From: Simmondsia chinensis
Lineage: Eukaryota; Streptophyta; Magnoliopsida; Caryophyllales; Simmondsiaceae
Length of the DNA stretch: 64,000 bases
Direction of reading: 5' to 3'
Assembly (NCBI GenBank): GCA_018398585.1
Contig: JAGTTD010000005.1
Location: 39,930,750-39,994,749, forward strand
Part shown: positions 1 to 10,700 of the stretch, one piece after another
Layout of the letters: each line of letters begins with the position of its first letter
Position numbering within the stretch: position 1 is the first letter of the stretch
Notes under the pieces: generated by a model
What the model was told of the DNA's origin: nothing
Database searches by the model: none
The model's input: only the letters and a program-made list of their open reading frames with translations
Position numbers and translations under genes: made by a program

Positions 1-201
1 CAAAATATTAAAAGATGAAGAATTAATTTTATTATAAGATAAAAAAAATATTTTAAACAAAAAATAATCAATTTTAAAAAAATTTATAAATATTAGGAAT
101 TAAATAAGTAAAAAAAAGAAAAAAAAACTATTTTTAGTTTTGCTTTTATAACTAGCTTGTGTAAAACGTCAAATAGACATATATATATACACATGACGCT
201 T

Positions 202-360
202 ATGAGAGAACATGAGAAGAGTAAATTATAACAATTAGATCTAAGTTACTTGCTTGAATTTTGATGTTACTTTTACACCTTTCATTAGAGTCAATGACCT
301 AAATTTTCTTAATTCAAATCTAATAGTTATAATTTACTCTTCTCGTCTCTCATTCTCTCA
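202..360. mobile_element. Small fold-back MITE
   Basis: The left arm (202-240) and right arm (318-360) are near-perfect inverted copies of about 40 bp, read inward from TGAGAGAA at each end, around a loop of roughly 80 bp. Such a short, non-coding inverted-repeat unit is typical of a MITE. No clean target-site duplication is visible, so the superfamily is not assigned. Confidence 0.65.
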
Positions 361-705
361 CAATTAGTATAAAATTTTGCACTTGGAAGATAAAACTAAA
401 ACGTGCATTTCCAAAGAGTCTAGTTACTTTGGGCACTAATGTATATAATAAGAAACTTTTATATGACTAACTTATGTAATAGTACTTAAGGACTATTAAA
501 AACTTATAATCTTCTTATCGATGTAGAAAAATAAAATAAAATAATTTTATTTACGACTAGTTATTTACTCTTTTAGTCTTAATGTTTGTATATTATTTAA
601 ATTGATCCTCGTCATTTCATTTGTTTAAAACTATCACTAATATTTATAAATTTATTCAAATTGATTCCTCATTTTTTTTATTCATTATAGTGCTTACTAA
701 TTTAT

Positions 706-836
706 TACAACAACAATAACAAACTCAGTGTCTGAAAAACTCTCACTAAAGCAGGGTTTGAGGGGTGACAATATGTAACCTTATCCCTACAAGGTCCTAC
801 TTGGAAGAAAAGCTATTTTCAAGGACCCTCAACCTT
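706..836 (-). mobile_element. SINE-like fragment (tail shared with other SINEs here)
   Basis: It begins with an ACAACAACAA-type tail and continues with an AGTGTC..., CAGGGTTTGAGGGG..., CCTTATCCCTAC... order. This is the antisense of the tail module seen in the SINEs at 13918, 35532 and 39891. It is diverged and no target-site duplication was found, so it is an old copy. Confidence 0.5.
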
Positions 837-1396
837 AAAAAACAAAAAAAAAGGCAAAAAATATAAAAATGGTGCAATATTTATATTTGTATTTGGAGAA
901 TTAAGTCAAGTTAAAGTCAAAGTCAAAGTTTGCCTAGTGATTTATTATAATGACCCAAATTATGCAAAAATAAAAAAAGATGAGGAACAATTCATCAAAA
1001 AATGATACATGAATGATTATTTTAAATAGAAAACAAATGAAAAGTCAATTTAAATAATTTTTCAAATATTAGAGATTAATAGAGTAAATATCTGTTGGTA
1101 AAAAAGGCATCCATTTTGGACACATATTCGTATTTTTCCGTTCAAGAATGGCATTTATTTATAATTGACAATGCTATGGTAAAATATGAGCTTTTTAATG
1201 TTATTTATATAATATATGTATTATAACATGTATCCTATAGACATCCTGTGAATTTTTTAACAATAACACATATGTTTTATATTTGTTAGATTGTCACATT
1301 AACACTCAAAACACAAATGTTATATTATCATTTATATATGCTACACTTTTGCTACCACTATTAAAATCAAAAATAAAATAATTTAAGAATATTTTG

Positions 1397-1424
1397 TATA
1401 AAACTTTGGACAAAACAAAAATAA
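1397..1424 (+). repeat. 28-bp direct repeat, left of the CACTA element
   Basis: This 28-bp stretch recurs without a mismatch at 6375-6402, immediately beyond the other end of the CACTA transposon. Removing the element and one ATA duplication leaves the two copies head to tail as a perfect tandem repeat. Confidence 0.9.
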
Positions 1425-1726
1425 TACACTACAACAAAAAAGGGTAATTCTTGGCGCTTTTTTTTGGAATTTTCGGCCCAAAAAAGAGCCAAGAATTTCA
1501 TTATTGGCGCTTAGGACAAGTGCCGAGAAAGAAAACACCGAAAAATAAAAGCGCTGAGAATACCGGCCCTTATAAACGCCGAGAATCTCGGCGGTTATGA
1601 GTGCCGATAGTTTTCGGCGTTTTTTATTGTCGAGATTTTTTGAATTTTTTAAATACCCTATTTTTACTTCTTAGCATGGACATTTTACAAACAGCCTGTA
1701 TTGTCTATTTATTTGTGCATATTTTT

Positions 1727-1762
<36 letters not shown>
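1727..1762. repeat. (CA)n(TA)n microsatellite
   Basis: A run of CA dinucleotides passes directly into TA dinucleotides, inside the left end of the CACTA element. Confidence 0.9.
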
Positions 1763-2747
1763 CAAAATTACTTAATAAAAAAATATCAACTAAACTGATA
1801 AATTTTTCATAAAATTTCGAATTCGACAATCAAAATATTACATCATTATCAATGTACTTTGATAGTTCAATACAAAATTTGAGATTTTTTTCACTCCAAA
1901 TATCAACATAATTAATCTAATAACCAAAAAAAAAATATATATATACAATGCTAACTTAGTCAAGTACATTCTTCACAAATATATCAATCAACCGAATGAG
2001 CTTGGCGTGCTTGGAGATGCAAAAAAATTTGAGGGTTCACCATCACCTGATCCCGATTCATCTCTACCCTGTATAGACAACACAATAATAACATTACTTA
2101 TGTACAAAATATCAATCTACCAGTTTACTATCACATAAATCAATAACAATGAGCACATGAAATCATTTATCGGAACCCGTCAACCCTCAAGTGTCCACAA
2201 TCCCTTTTGGAAGGGAAGTAGGAGTAGATAGAGGGAGGCCTAGGTTGTGCTGCATCTCATGACTTTCATATCATGTGATTGCCACCTATTTAGCTTGCCC
2301 TCCATTCTCATTTCTATCTATTATGTGCTTGAAGCAAATGAAGAGTCTGCAACATCTTAAGGCGATAATATAGCACATGAGATTCCACTCTCTGCCACAT
2401 CTTGCAAAGCACAACACACATGATTCAAATTATATCTTGTTGTCTAAAGTTAGGCTATTCCTCATGTGGGAAAAATTGAAAGAGGATTATCAATGAAGAT
2501 ATTAGAGAAAAGATTTAGTAGAAGAAGTGTCAAAACATCCAAAAACCAAACCATCTTATCAAGCAGCAAGACAAGCATATCTGATCCAAAATTTTGCTTC
2601 ACATGGTAAATTCATATAGTTTCCCAAAAGTACCAACCCCAATGCCACCTTTTGTCTCAATCATTCACATCATCAATTTCATTATTTACAAAGGATTAGA
2701 AAGGCAATTATTTGCATTATAGTACAAACAAATACAAATTAAATAGA

Positions 2748-4587
2748 TTATTTTACCGGATCAGCAACCGCAGTAATAATTGCTCGATCTTCTACTATCA
2801 TTTCATATGATGCTTGGCCAGAAGAAACAGCATCATAGATGGGTAGGAGCCTTCTCATTTGCTGCTTTACATTGGCCAATTCTATTTTCATATTTTGTAA
2901 TTCGACATGATCACCGGTACGGTCGAGTCCCTTTTTCTTTAGTTCACCCCTGACTCCGTATATATCACTCCTCTTCACGCCAAATCCATAGCCTACCGCT
3001 CGATAGCCCGGATTTTCCTGTTCATACATTAGCTCTGCAAATACTTCCTCCTCGATTTTTGATCGAGGTCTGGAAGAAGATCCAAGTCGACCTCAACTAT
3101 TTCTCTAGCTGTATTCTACAAAGAAGAGAAAAAGATATTAAATACATTGAAATTAAAAGAAATGTGAGATAATAATAAAACCCACCATAAATTCTTGTGA
3201 AACCGTGTTCTCAAAAAAGCCACCACTTTTCCTGGTATGAGTTTCCTGGTAAAACTCTATACTGGTGGGCTTCCTCCCTTTATTAATTTCCTACAATCAA
3301 CACGTCAACATAAGTCTTAACTAATTTAACAGGTAGATAGTAATAATACACTAAACATATACTGAAATCCTTACAAAACTATCTCTTTTATTGGCATAAC
3401 TTGTTGAACCAGTCGTGTGAAACTGATTCTGCTTGGCACGTGCTTCTTTGCCGCATTTACTCTTCTCTTGACATTGGAAATCAACATCAATCCAAGAAAA
3501 ACTTTACATTCATAATCAATATCAATCTGCTTCCCTCTTTTTGACCAATCAAAAATTACTTAAAAAGAAATTGTTTTACCTTGCCTTGTGGAGAAAACCA
3601 AAAATGTACCAAAGTTATCCATTGGTCACGATTAACTCCTCGTGGCACTGTTGCAATAACTTCAGCCTCAGTTTTGTTCCCTTGGCAATATTGCGTTTTC
3701 AAGCTCGTCTTATAACCCCTCCACATTTTGCCAAGATGCTGTAGTATTGATTTATCAATCAATACATCACTGGGCATTGAAAATTTCCCCTAAAACATAA
3801 AATCCAACAATAATGTCACAAAAGGCAAGGGAATAGTAAGAAGGCCTAAAGAAGTAGTTGTACTAGTAAGAGAGCAACCACATTTCAGTGCTATATCCAA
3901 ATTTCACTCGAACAGTAAAATTTGATAGAAGAACCTATTGCCAATTATACTATTGAATTAAATTAACACAATTAAGAGTATAAAACCTTAATTAATACAA
4001 TGATAAAGTTCAAAAACTTTAGACATACATATTATATCATATATATAAAGTAAACTTCAGACATAAATAATACTTACTCGGATAACCTCAATAGCTTCTG
4101 CTTTGTATTGGTCATTCATCATACGCCAATCTCTTACTCCGAGCGGACAAAACCGTCCCGTTTTTGCAACCTCTCCAATAAACCGGATCAACAAATCGCC
4201 ACCTTTTCTAATTGGTTGGCGTAGGTCATTGAACTGCACAATAATTCTTACACCTTCAGGAAGATGCCATACTTCCTTAACTGGTATCGTCCTTAAGGTA
4301 CTCAAGTTACCTTGGCCATCTATTAACGATTAAGATATACCATTACTTTTCTAATTGATTGGAAAATTATTACCATAATTAATGCTATAAAATTGAAAAC
4401 ATTTACCGATAAGTAGAAGTAGCTCCCTCTCATCAAATGGCACGTCAGTGGACCAAACACCAGCTTCCCTGACTGGTCCCTCTGCTTCAGATGTTGACGG
4501 TCTTGGCTGACTGTCATCACCTCCTTCATGTTCCGGTGTTGATGTTGAGGACTGCACTGATTTGCCACTTCTAAAAAACCTCCTCAT
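2748..4587 (-). CDS. TNPA-like gene of the CACTA element (plant En/Spm transposase family)
   Basis: Recognised as the second, accessory gene of plant CACTA elements (Ptta/En-Spm family), which in that family binds subterminal repeats. Reading 4587 to 2748, the segments are: an N-terminal MRRFFRSG piece rich in Ser, Pro and Glu (to about 4405); a block with QPIRKGG, LIRFIGEVAKTGRFCPLG and DWR (about 4310-4070); a block around MPSDVLIDKS...KMWRGYK and DQWITLVHFWFSPQ (about 3800-3575); a Lys-rich SKCGKEARAKQ block (about 3485-3375); a GRKPTSIEFYQETHTRKSGG block (about 3290-3185); and a C-terminal helical segment (3029-2748). Plausible splice signals separate them and I saw no stop inside a block, so the gene may still be readable. 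Exon edges are estimates. The missing TNP2 core next door means it cannot drive transposition alone. Confidence 0.65.
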
Positions 4588-4847
4588 TGTGAATTCACGC
4601 TTTTCTAAAAATAAAAGAATTAGTAGATGTATAATAGAACGTACAAAAATAAAATGAGAAGCAAATATGTTCCGTAAACCAAATAATTAATAATGAAACA
4701 AAGATCATGGACAGAATGAAACAACATGTACAAAAGAAAACTAACATACATAGACAAAATAAAACAACACGTACAAAAGAAAACTAACATACATGAACAA
4801 AATGAAACAACACGTAACATTATTTCACAACTCTAAAAAAACAAAGA

Positions 4848-5362
4848 TCAAATCTCGTCTAGATCATACAAGTCCCTAGGTTTAGTCTTAATGACATGAT
4901 ACCATTCCTTTTGCATCTCATCTTGAATATAGAAAACTTGCTTTGCTTGAGATGAGATGACAAATGGATCATCTTTCAACAATCGACCCGTATGCATCAA
5001 CTTAGAGAAGTTCACACAAGCACCATCATTTCTAAATGTTCTTAAGCCCCTATTTATATCTACCCAATCACAATGAAAAATTACAACTTTATAACACCCA
5101 TAATAGTCTAGTTCATATATGTCTGTCAATTTGCCATAGTAAACTTTGGCCAAAAACCCTTAAAAAGGATATGATATTCCACATCTTCTAATGAGAACCA
5201 TTTGGCTACTTTGTATTTATTACATGGACATCGAGTTTTTCCTTCTATAAGGTTTTCTTTAGCCAACTTAATGAATTCAATGACACCATCAATATAAGCT
5301 TGACTAATCCTTGGTTGCGTGATCCAACTCGTATCCATATCTCTAAATATTAAGTAGTGCAA
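4848..5362 (-). pseudogene. TNP2 transposase remnant: N-terminal domain joined to DUF4216
   Basis: From 5362 the minus strand encodes MDTSWITQPR...CPCNKYK...HILFKGF, the transposase-associated N-terminal domain of CACTA TNP2 proteins. At about 5140-5150 the frame changes and the next residues, VYYGKLTDIYELDYYG...VIFHCDWVD, belong to DUF4216, which normally lies near the C-terminus. In intact family members several hundred residues of catalytic Transposase_21 sequence separate the two domains. Here nothing does, so an internal deletion has fused the ends of the gene out of frame. No catalytic function is expected. Confidence 0.75.
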
Positions 5363-5939
5363 TCAAATTACCTAAAAATTGAAAAAAAGATAAAGTTCAT
5401 AAGACAAATATTTAATCAACCAATCAAAATATATACAAATACAAAAATAAATAATTAATGGGACTTAGGAGAAGTTAGAAATTAAAGTAAGATACATGAG
5501 TTCCTTATAATCAATTTTAATCCTCTAATGTGAAGGATCCATCTAAACAAGAGATACAACAACAAAGTTTTATTTTTTCAAATTTAAAAATTATGAAATC
5601 GATATCTAATCTCCCTGACATTAACAAATTGAACTCACAAGCGCCACCAACACATAATTTTAAACATCAATCAAATACAGTAACACAAGAATTTCGTCGA
5701 AACAACAATTTTTTGTATTAATCAATTCAAATGATGAGATGCAACGATAGAATCATTCGAACCATAGCATTAAGGATGCGCATGAAGCCGGGGAAAGTGT
5801 GAAACGGCGATAATACAAAACTATAATAAAACTACTTCAACCAACTCAAATGATATAACACTTGTAGAAGAATAAGCAGTCCAATAAAAATAAAAACCGA
5901 AACTAGGGCAAGGACATCACATACTAACAGCAAAGCAAG

Positions 5940-6190
5940 AGCAACTGTGAAATCGGAAGGTGAGGGTGAGAGACGAAGGCTGGCGGCGACGGTGAGAGGC
6001 GAACCCGGGCGGCGACGGTGAGAGGAGAACGCCGGCGGCGACGGTGAGAGGTGACGCGGTTGGAAATCGGGTGGTGAGGGTGAGAGACGAACGTGCTGTG
6101 CGAGGGTGAGGGTGAGAGACGAGGGTTAGGGTTTGCGGGAGGTGAGGGTGAGAGAAGACGGTGAGAGCGCGAGAAATGAGGGTTAGGGTT
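5940..6190. repeat. GC-rich minisatellite in the CACTA right end
   Basis: Degenerate copies of a GGTGAGGGTGAGAGACGA / GGCGGCGACGGTGAGAG unit recur here. The GC content contrasts sharply with the AT-rich surroundings. The block sits just inside the right subterminal zone of the CACTA element, upstream of the transposase remnant in its own orientation, so it may be leader or promoter-proximal DNA of that gene. Confidence 0.7.
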
Positions 6191-6374
6191 TGTTCGGGGT
6201 ATATATACCCGGCGAGAATCTCGGCGCTTATAAACGCCGATATTTTTTGCGTCGTTTAAAACCGCAGAGAATTTTCGACGCTTTGTCTCGACGTATTTAA
6301 ACTCAGAGATTTCTCGACGTTTGTATAAACGCCGATAATTATGCGCCGAGAATTGCCCTTTTTTGTTGTAGTGA

Positions 6375-6402
6375 TATAAAACTTTGGACAAAACAAAAAT
6401 AA
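6375..6402 (+). repeat. 28-bp direct repeat, right of the CACTA element
   Basis: Exact copy of 1397-1424. The transposon sits exactly at the junction of the two copies. Confidence 0.9.
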
Positions 6403-7744
6403 CTGCTTGCAGTGTCTTTAGCTTTTGGTCGAGTGCCTGACTTGCATCGCGGCTTTGTCGCTAATTATCGGGAAAAAAAAAATTTGGACAAAATATAAAA
6501 TAAAATAATTCAAGAACACCTTGAATTAAACCTAGACAAGATCTAACCAAATAGAATGAAACTTGGATCAAAATTCATAAAACTTAAGCATATTGAGACT
6601 TGAATAATTAATACTTTTGATCCAAATACTTGGATCGACAATATAAACGAAATAAGACACTCAGAAAGAAAAAAACACTTGAAATTTTGAATAGACATTT
6701 CTTTTGATTCAAAACTTGGATTATTATTTTCATTCATGTAAAATCTATTTATAATATAAGGGCTAGCAAATGAAGAGTCTAACTATACATAAGATATTAA
6801 TGAAAGAAATTAAATCTAGACAAGAAATTAATCTACCTAATTATGTGCATCAAAGCAAATGGCCAATGAAGAACCAAAAAGGAGTTTCTACTTATTTACT
6901 ATATAATTACTCCTAACACGCAATTACAAAATACAAAATAAATAAATAAAATACAAGAAAAATATTAATATAAATATAAAAAATATTTATCTTTAACACA
7001 TAAAATTGAATAATCACATACATATTAGATCTCGTTACAATGGAGTAAATGGGGGACATGTTGTAAGTGTAGTTCAATTTGGGAAAACACCAAAATTGTA
7101 TGAACGTGAAGGACCAATCAATTCCCAACTAACGATCAACTTGTTCTTCGTTTTCTTCATTTGGAGGGCACAAAAAAATAAGGCCTTATTTAATTTGTAA
7201 GAAATAAATACGAGAAGTAAAATTTTATAAAAAATAAAAGATTTGAATTCTTTGTTTAGTTGACAGAATGTGAAAAGTAAAAATTATTGGGCAAATTTTT
7301 AATTCTTCAAAAGGTAAAGTAACTTACTTTGCCTATTAGATAAGTTGTAATTTCATTATTTTTAATTAGCTAACTAAATTTTTTTTATTTTATTTCAAAG
7401 CAACCAAATACTTTATATTTACTTATTATAAAGTTAGCACAAAAATTAACTTTCTGAAAAAAAAAAAAAAAAAAACGAGGCTAAAAAAATAAAACGCTAT
7501 TTATTGAGTAGCTCATCTGTGTGCTCTCTCCCCGAAAGTAATAAATTCGCCTCCTTTTCGCGAAATCCCCTTTCTGTGGCCACCAAACCCTCTCCGTCCA
7601 CGCCATACCAACATTAAGCTTTTACACCACTTTCTTCTTGCTTTGATTTTTCTTTTCTTTGTGTTCTTTATCACTCTTGTAACTTATAAATATTTGTTCA
7701 GAGATGATTGTGACTTGATATTTCATCTACCCATAACCAAACAC
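6403..7744. other. Intergenic DNA and 5' flank of the MGD1-like gene
   Basis: AT-rich, with no coding region of its own. A poly-A run lies at about 7458-7475. A pyrimidine-rich stretch from about 7520 is probably promoter-proximal and 5' UTR sequence of the downstream gene. A short upstream ORF (7704-7718, four codons) precedes the MGD1 start codon. I could not fix a TATA box or transcription start. Confidence 0.5.
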
Positions 7745-10700
7745 ATGGCACATTCCTCTACTGTAACATCCGAGCCCTTCATTCTCCAGGACCTTGTCAG
7801 TAAACTGACTCATTTTCCCTTCATTTCGAGCCCTAAATCCCATGTCTCAAATGGGTATTCTCCCTTTTTGTCCAGTGATTTGTACTTTGGAGGTTTAGGT
7901 GGGTGTAGGAATAGGTTTAAGTTTGGTAATTCGTTGAGATTGAGTAAGGCAGGTTCGAATTTGAGGAGGGTTTTGTGTGATTTTAATAGGGCAATTAGGG
8001 TTCATTGTGATAGAATCCCAATTGGGTTTGCTTCAATTGGGACAAATTGTGGTGAAAGTAATGGGATTGGTGGTAATGGGCATGCGGGTTTGGGGGATAT
8101 GGGGGTGCCCATTAGGGGGGTGGAGTGTGAGAGTCCTAAAAGAGTGTTGATTTTGATGAGTGATACTGGCGGTGGTCATAGGGCTTCTGCTGAGGCCATT
8201 AAGGCTGCTTTCAATGAAGAATTTGGCCAAGAGTATCAGGTGAAGAACACCCCCACCCCCCCTCCCCTCTATCTTTGTAAAATAACAAGGAACCCACTAA
8301 CTAAGGTTGCCTTCTCGTGTATGTATGCATCTTGAATACAAGGAAATGTTGGGCAATACAACACTAAGCCTAATGTGCCTATACACAAATATAACATAAG
8401 ATTACATATAATCTAGCAACCGATCTTGTTCTAATAGTTTATGTTTATTTTCTATAGTTGGGTTATCTGTGTTGAAATTCAAGTTTGAAGTGTAAGCATG
8501 GTGTTTGTGCTGTGTAGCTTGATTCAGTCTTGGGTTGTTTGGCCAATGATGTTGTGGTGCAGTAGTAACATACTATTAAAGTTGAAGTCCTATTTTGTTC
8601 CACTTGGCTCGGGGGTAGTATATCTTAGTTGGTAAAGCTTTGCTCTTGCGCTTTGATCATTGCAAATATGGGTTGGATGTCTAATTGTCCAGGCATAGTT
8701 TACAACTTTCACTGTATTGTGCTCTCCACAGAGCAACTCTTCTCAAAGTCTTCAAAGGTGTTGAGTTAGAATCCAATTCAGAGGGTTCTTGGGTTTTGGA
8801 GGAACTAGCTATAGGAGAACCAAGGATGTCCTATTTTGAATCGTGATCACACTTACCTACTAAAAGAACCTTGGCTTGTTTGGCAGTGCCAGAAAGACCA
8901 CTTTTTTATCTTCAAGAAATAAAAAGTTTGTAAGAGCTGGTAGTGAAGCCTTTGCTTTAGTGCTGAAAATATTGAGGGCCTCGACGAGAGGTCCTACGTT
9001 TGAGTTCCTCGTCCCACTTAGCACTTACGTACCCAAAAAAAAATCTTTTACTATGACAAAAAAAAAATTGTGGTTATTGCTTTAAATAGTTCATTTCCTG
9101 CGACGTTCTTAGCATGTCAGATTGAGATGTTGCGTATATTTATTTGTTGATCTTATTGTTGCCAATAGTGATGATTGCAGGTGTTTGTTACGGATTTATG
9201 GTCAGAGCACACTCCCTGGCCATTTAACCAATTACCAAAGAGTTATAACTTCTTGGTGAAACATGGGCCTCTTTGGAAAATGATGTACTATGGTTCAGCT
9301 CCTCGTGTAATCCATCAGTCCAATTTTGCCGCAACCTCAATGTTCATAGCACGGTGAGTTGTCTCAGTTGTTTACAGAACTATGATCATTTAGTAATCTA
9401 CAACTAGGGTCGGTGTCTGATATAGTTAATTGGATCCTTGATGTTATAAAGATAGCTTGAGGCATCCATCTGGGCTGGATATTACGTGTTGGTTGTCTCT
9501 GTTAATTTGGGAGCCCCAAGTGGCCACTTGCACTACTTGCGGTTTTGACCAACCATAGCCGACACTTGTTGACCAACGGCCATTTCTTTTCCTCTTCCTG
9601 ATGCTAGGATGAATCGTCTGAAAGCCATACATGTTTGCTTCTTGTCTAATATGTGAGTTTGTCTATTGTTTTTAACAGAGAGGTCGCTAAAGGACTGATG
9701 AAATACCAGCCAGATATCATCATAAGCGTTCATCCTTTGATGCAACATGTTCCACTTCGTGTCTTGAGGGCGAAGGGCCTTCTGCAGAAGATTGTTTTTA
9801 CCACAGTTGTTACAGATTTAAGTACTTGTCATCCTACTTGGTAGGTTATAAAGCACCACTCCGCCTCCAACCCAATAAAAATTCACTACTAGAGGTGTAT
9901 ATGAGTTAAGCCGGCCCTGAGCTTATCATGCTCGATGCTCGGATGGTCAGCATTCAGCACATTCGAGCTGGTCTTGAAGCTCACCGAGCTTGGAAACTTC
10001 AAGGTCGGGATTGGGAACTTCGTGTTCGAGCTTGGCTTCTCGTATACTTGGGCTCAACTCAACTCGGTTAGCTTGAACCTCGCTCGGCGAGCTTTGTGCT
10101 AAACTCGCCTTATTTAGGCTTATTTAGGCTTGTTCTGGCTTGTTTGGACTCGTTTAAGCTCCAGCTTGGCTTATTTAGGCTTGGCTTGATTGGGCATATA
10201 GTTTAGGTTTGTGAGCTTGCAAGCTCGAGTTTCAGTAGGTTGAGTTGTCTCGTTAAGCTAACAGGCTCAGCTCTGCTCAATTTGAGTTTGAAACGAGTTG
10301 AGCCTTTCGAGTTTCATGAGCTGGCTCATTTACACTCCTATTCAATACTGCTGGCATTCATGCCCTTTTTAACTCCATACCTGCAACTTCTCTTGTTAGG
10401 TTCCATAAACTCGTAACACGGTGCTATTGCCCATCTAATGATGTGGCAAAAAGAGCCATGAAAGCGGGACTGCAGCCTTCACAAATTAAAATTTATGGGC
10501 TTCCTGTTCGTCCCTCCTTTGTTAGGCCTGTTCGCCCTAAGGTATGTCATATCCCTTTTCATTTTGTCTTGATCAAGTTTGACGCAATGTTGATTTGTTG
10601 TGAATAATACTGTACACTGTAGATTTATATAGCAGGTACCTTGTTGAACTAGTTTGCTGCTTTGTGCCCTTTTTTTTTTTTCTTTTCACCAGTGTTGTGC

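Larger units (their letters stand above)
1..1426. other. AT-rich intergenic DNA
   Basis: No gene is visible. The stretch is very AT-rich with many short poly-A and poly-T runs. Apart from the fold-back element at 202-360 and the SINE-like piece at 706-836, I see nothing with coding or RNA-gene character. Confidence 0.6.
1427..6373 (-). mobile_element. CACTA (En/Spm-type) DNA transposon, non-autonomous
   Basis: Both ends start with CACTACAACAAAAAAGGG read inward. The terminal inverted repeat runs about 31 bp with two mismatches, and ATA flanks each end as the 3-bp target duplication expected for CACTA elements. Subterminal zones (1445-1630 and 6200-6360) are packed with short direct and inverted copies of a GCCGAGA/TCTCGGC motif, the usual binding-site arrays for a TNPA-type protein. 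Inside, on the minus strand, lie a transposase remnant (4848-5362) and a TNPA-like gene (2748-4587). The catalytic TNP2 domain is absent, so the element should move only with transposase supplied from elsewhere. Confidence 0.9.

Noticed and set aside
5924..6391. Long minus-strand open frame rich in Arg, Ser and Pro
   Set aside because: It runs through the CACTA terminal repeat into flanking DNA, and its composition comes from the GC-rich minisatellite. No domain is recognisable.
7643..7744. In-frame upstream extension of the MGD1 reading frame
   Set aside because: It has no ATG; the first ATG in frame is 7745 and gives a normal transit-peptide start.
8600..8720. tRNA-like words (TAGTTGGTAAAGC) in MGD1 intron 1
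   Set aside because: Box B is poor, and there is no clear tail or target duplication. Not called as a tRNA or SINE.
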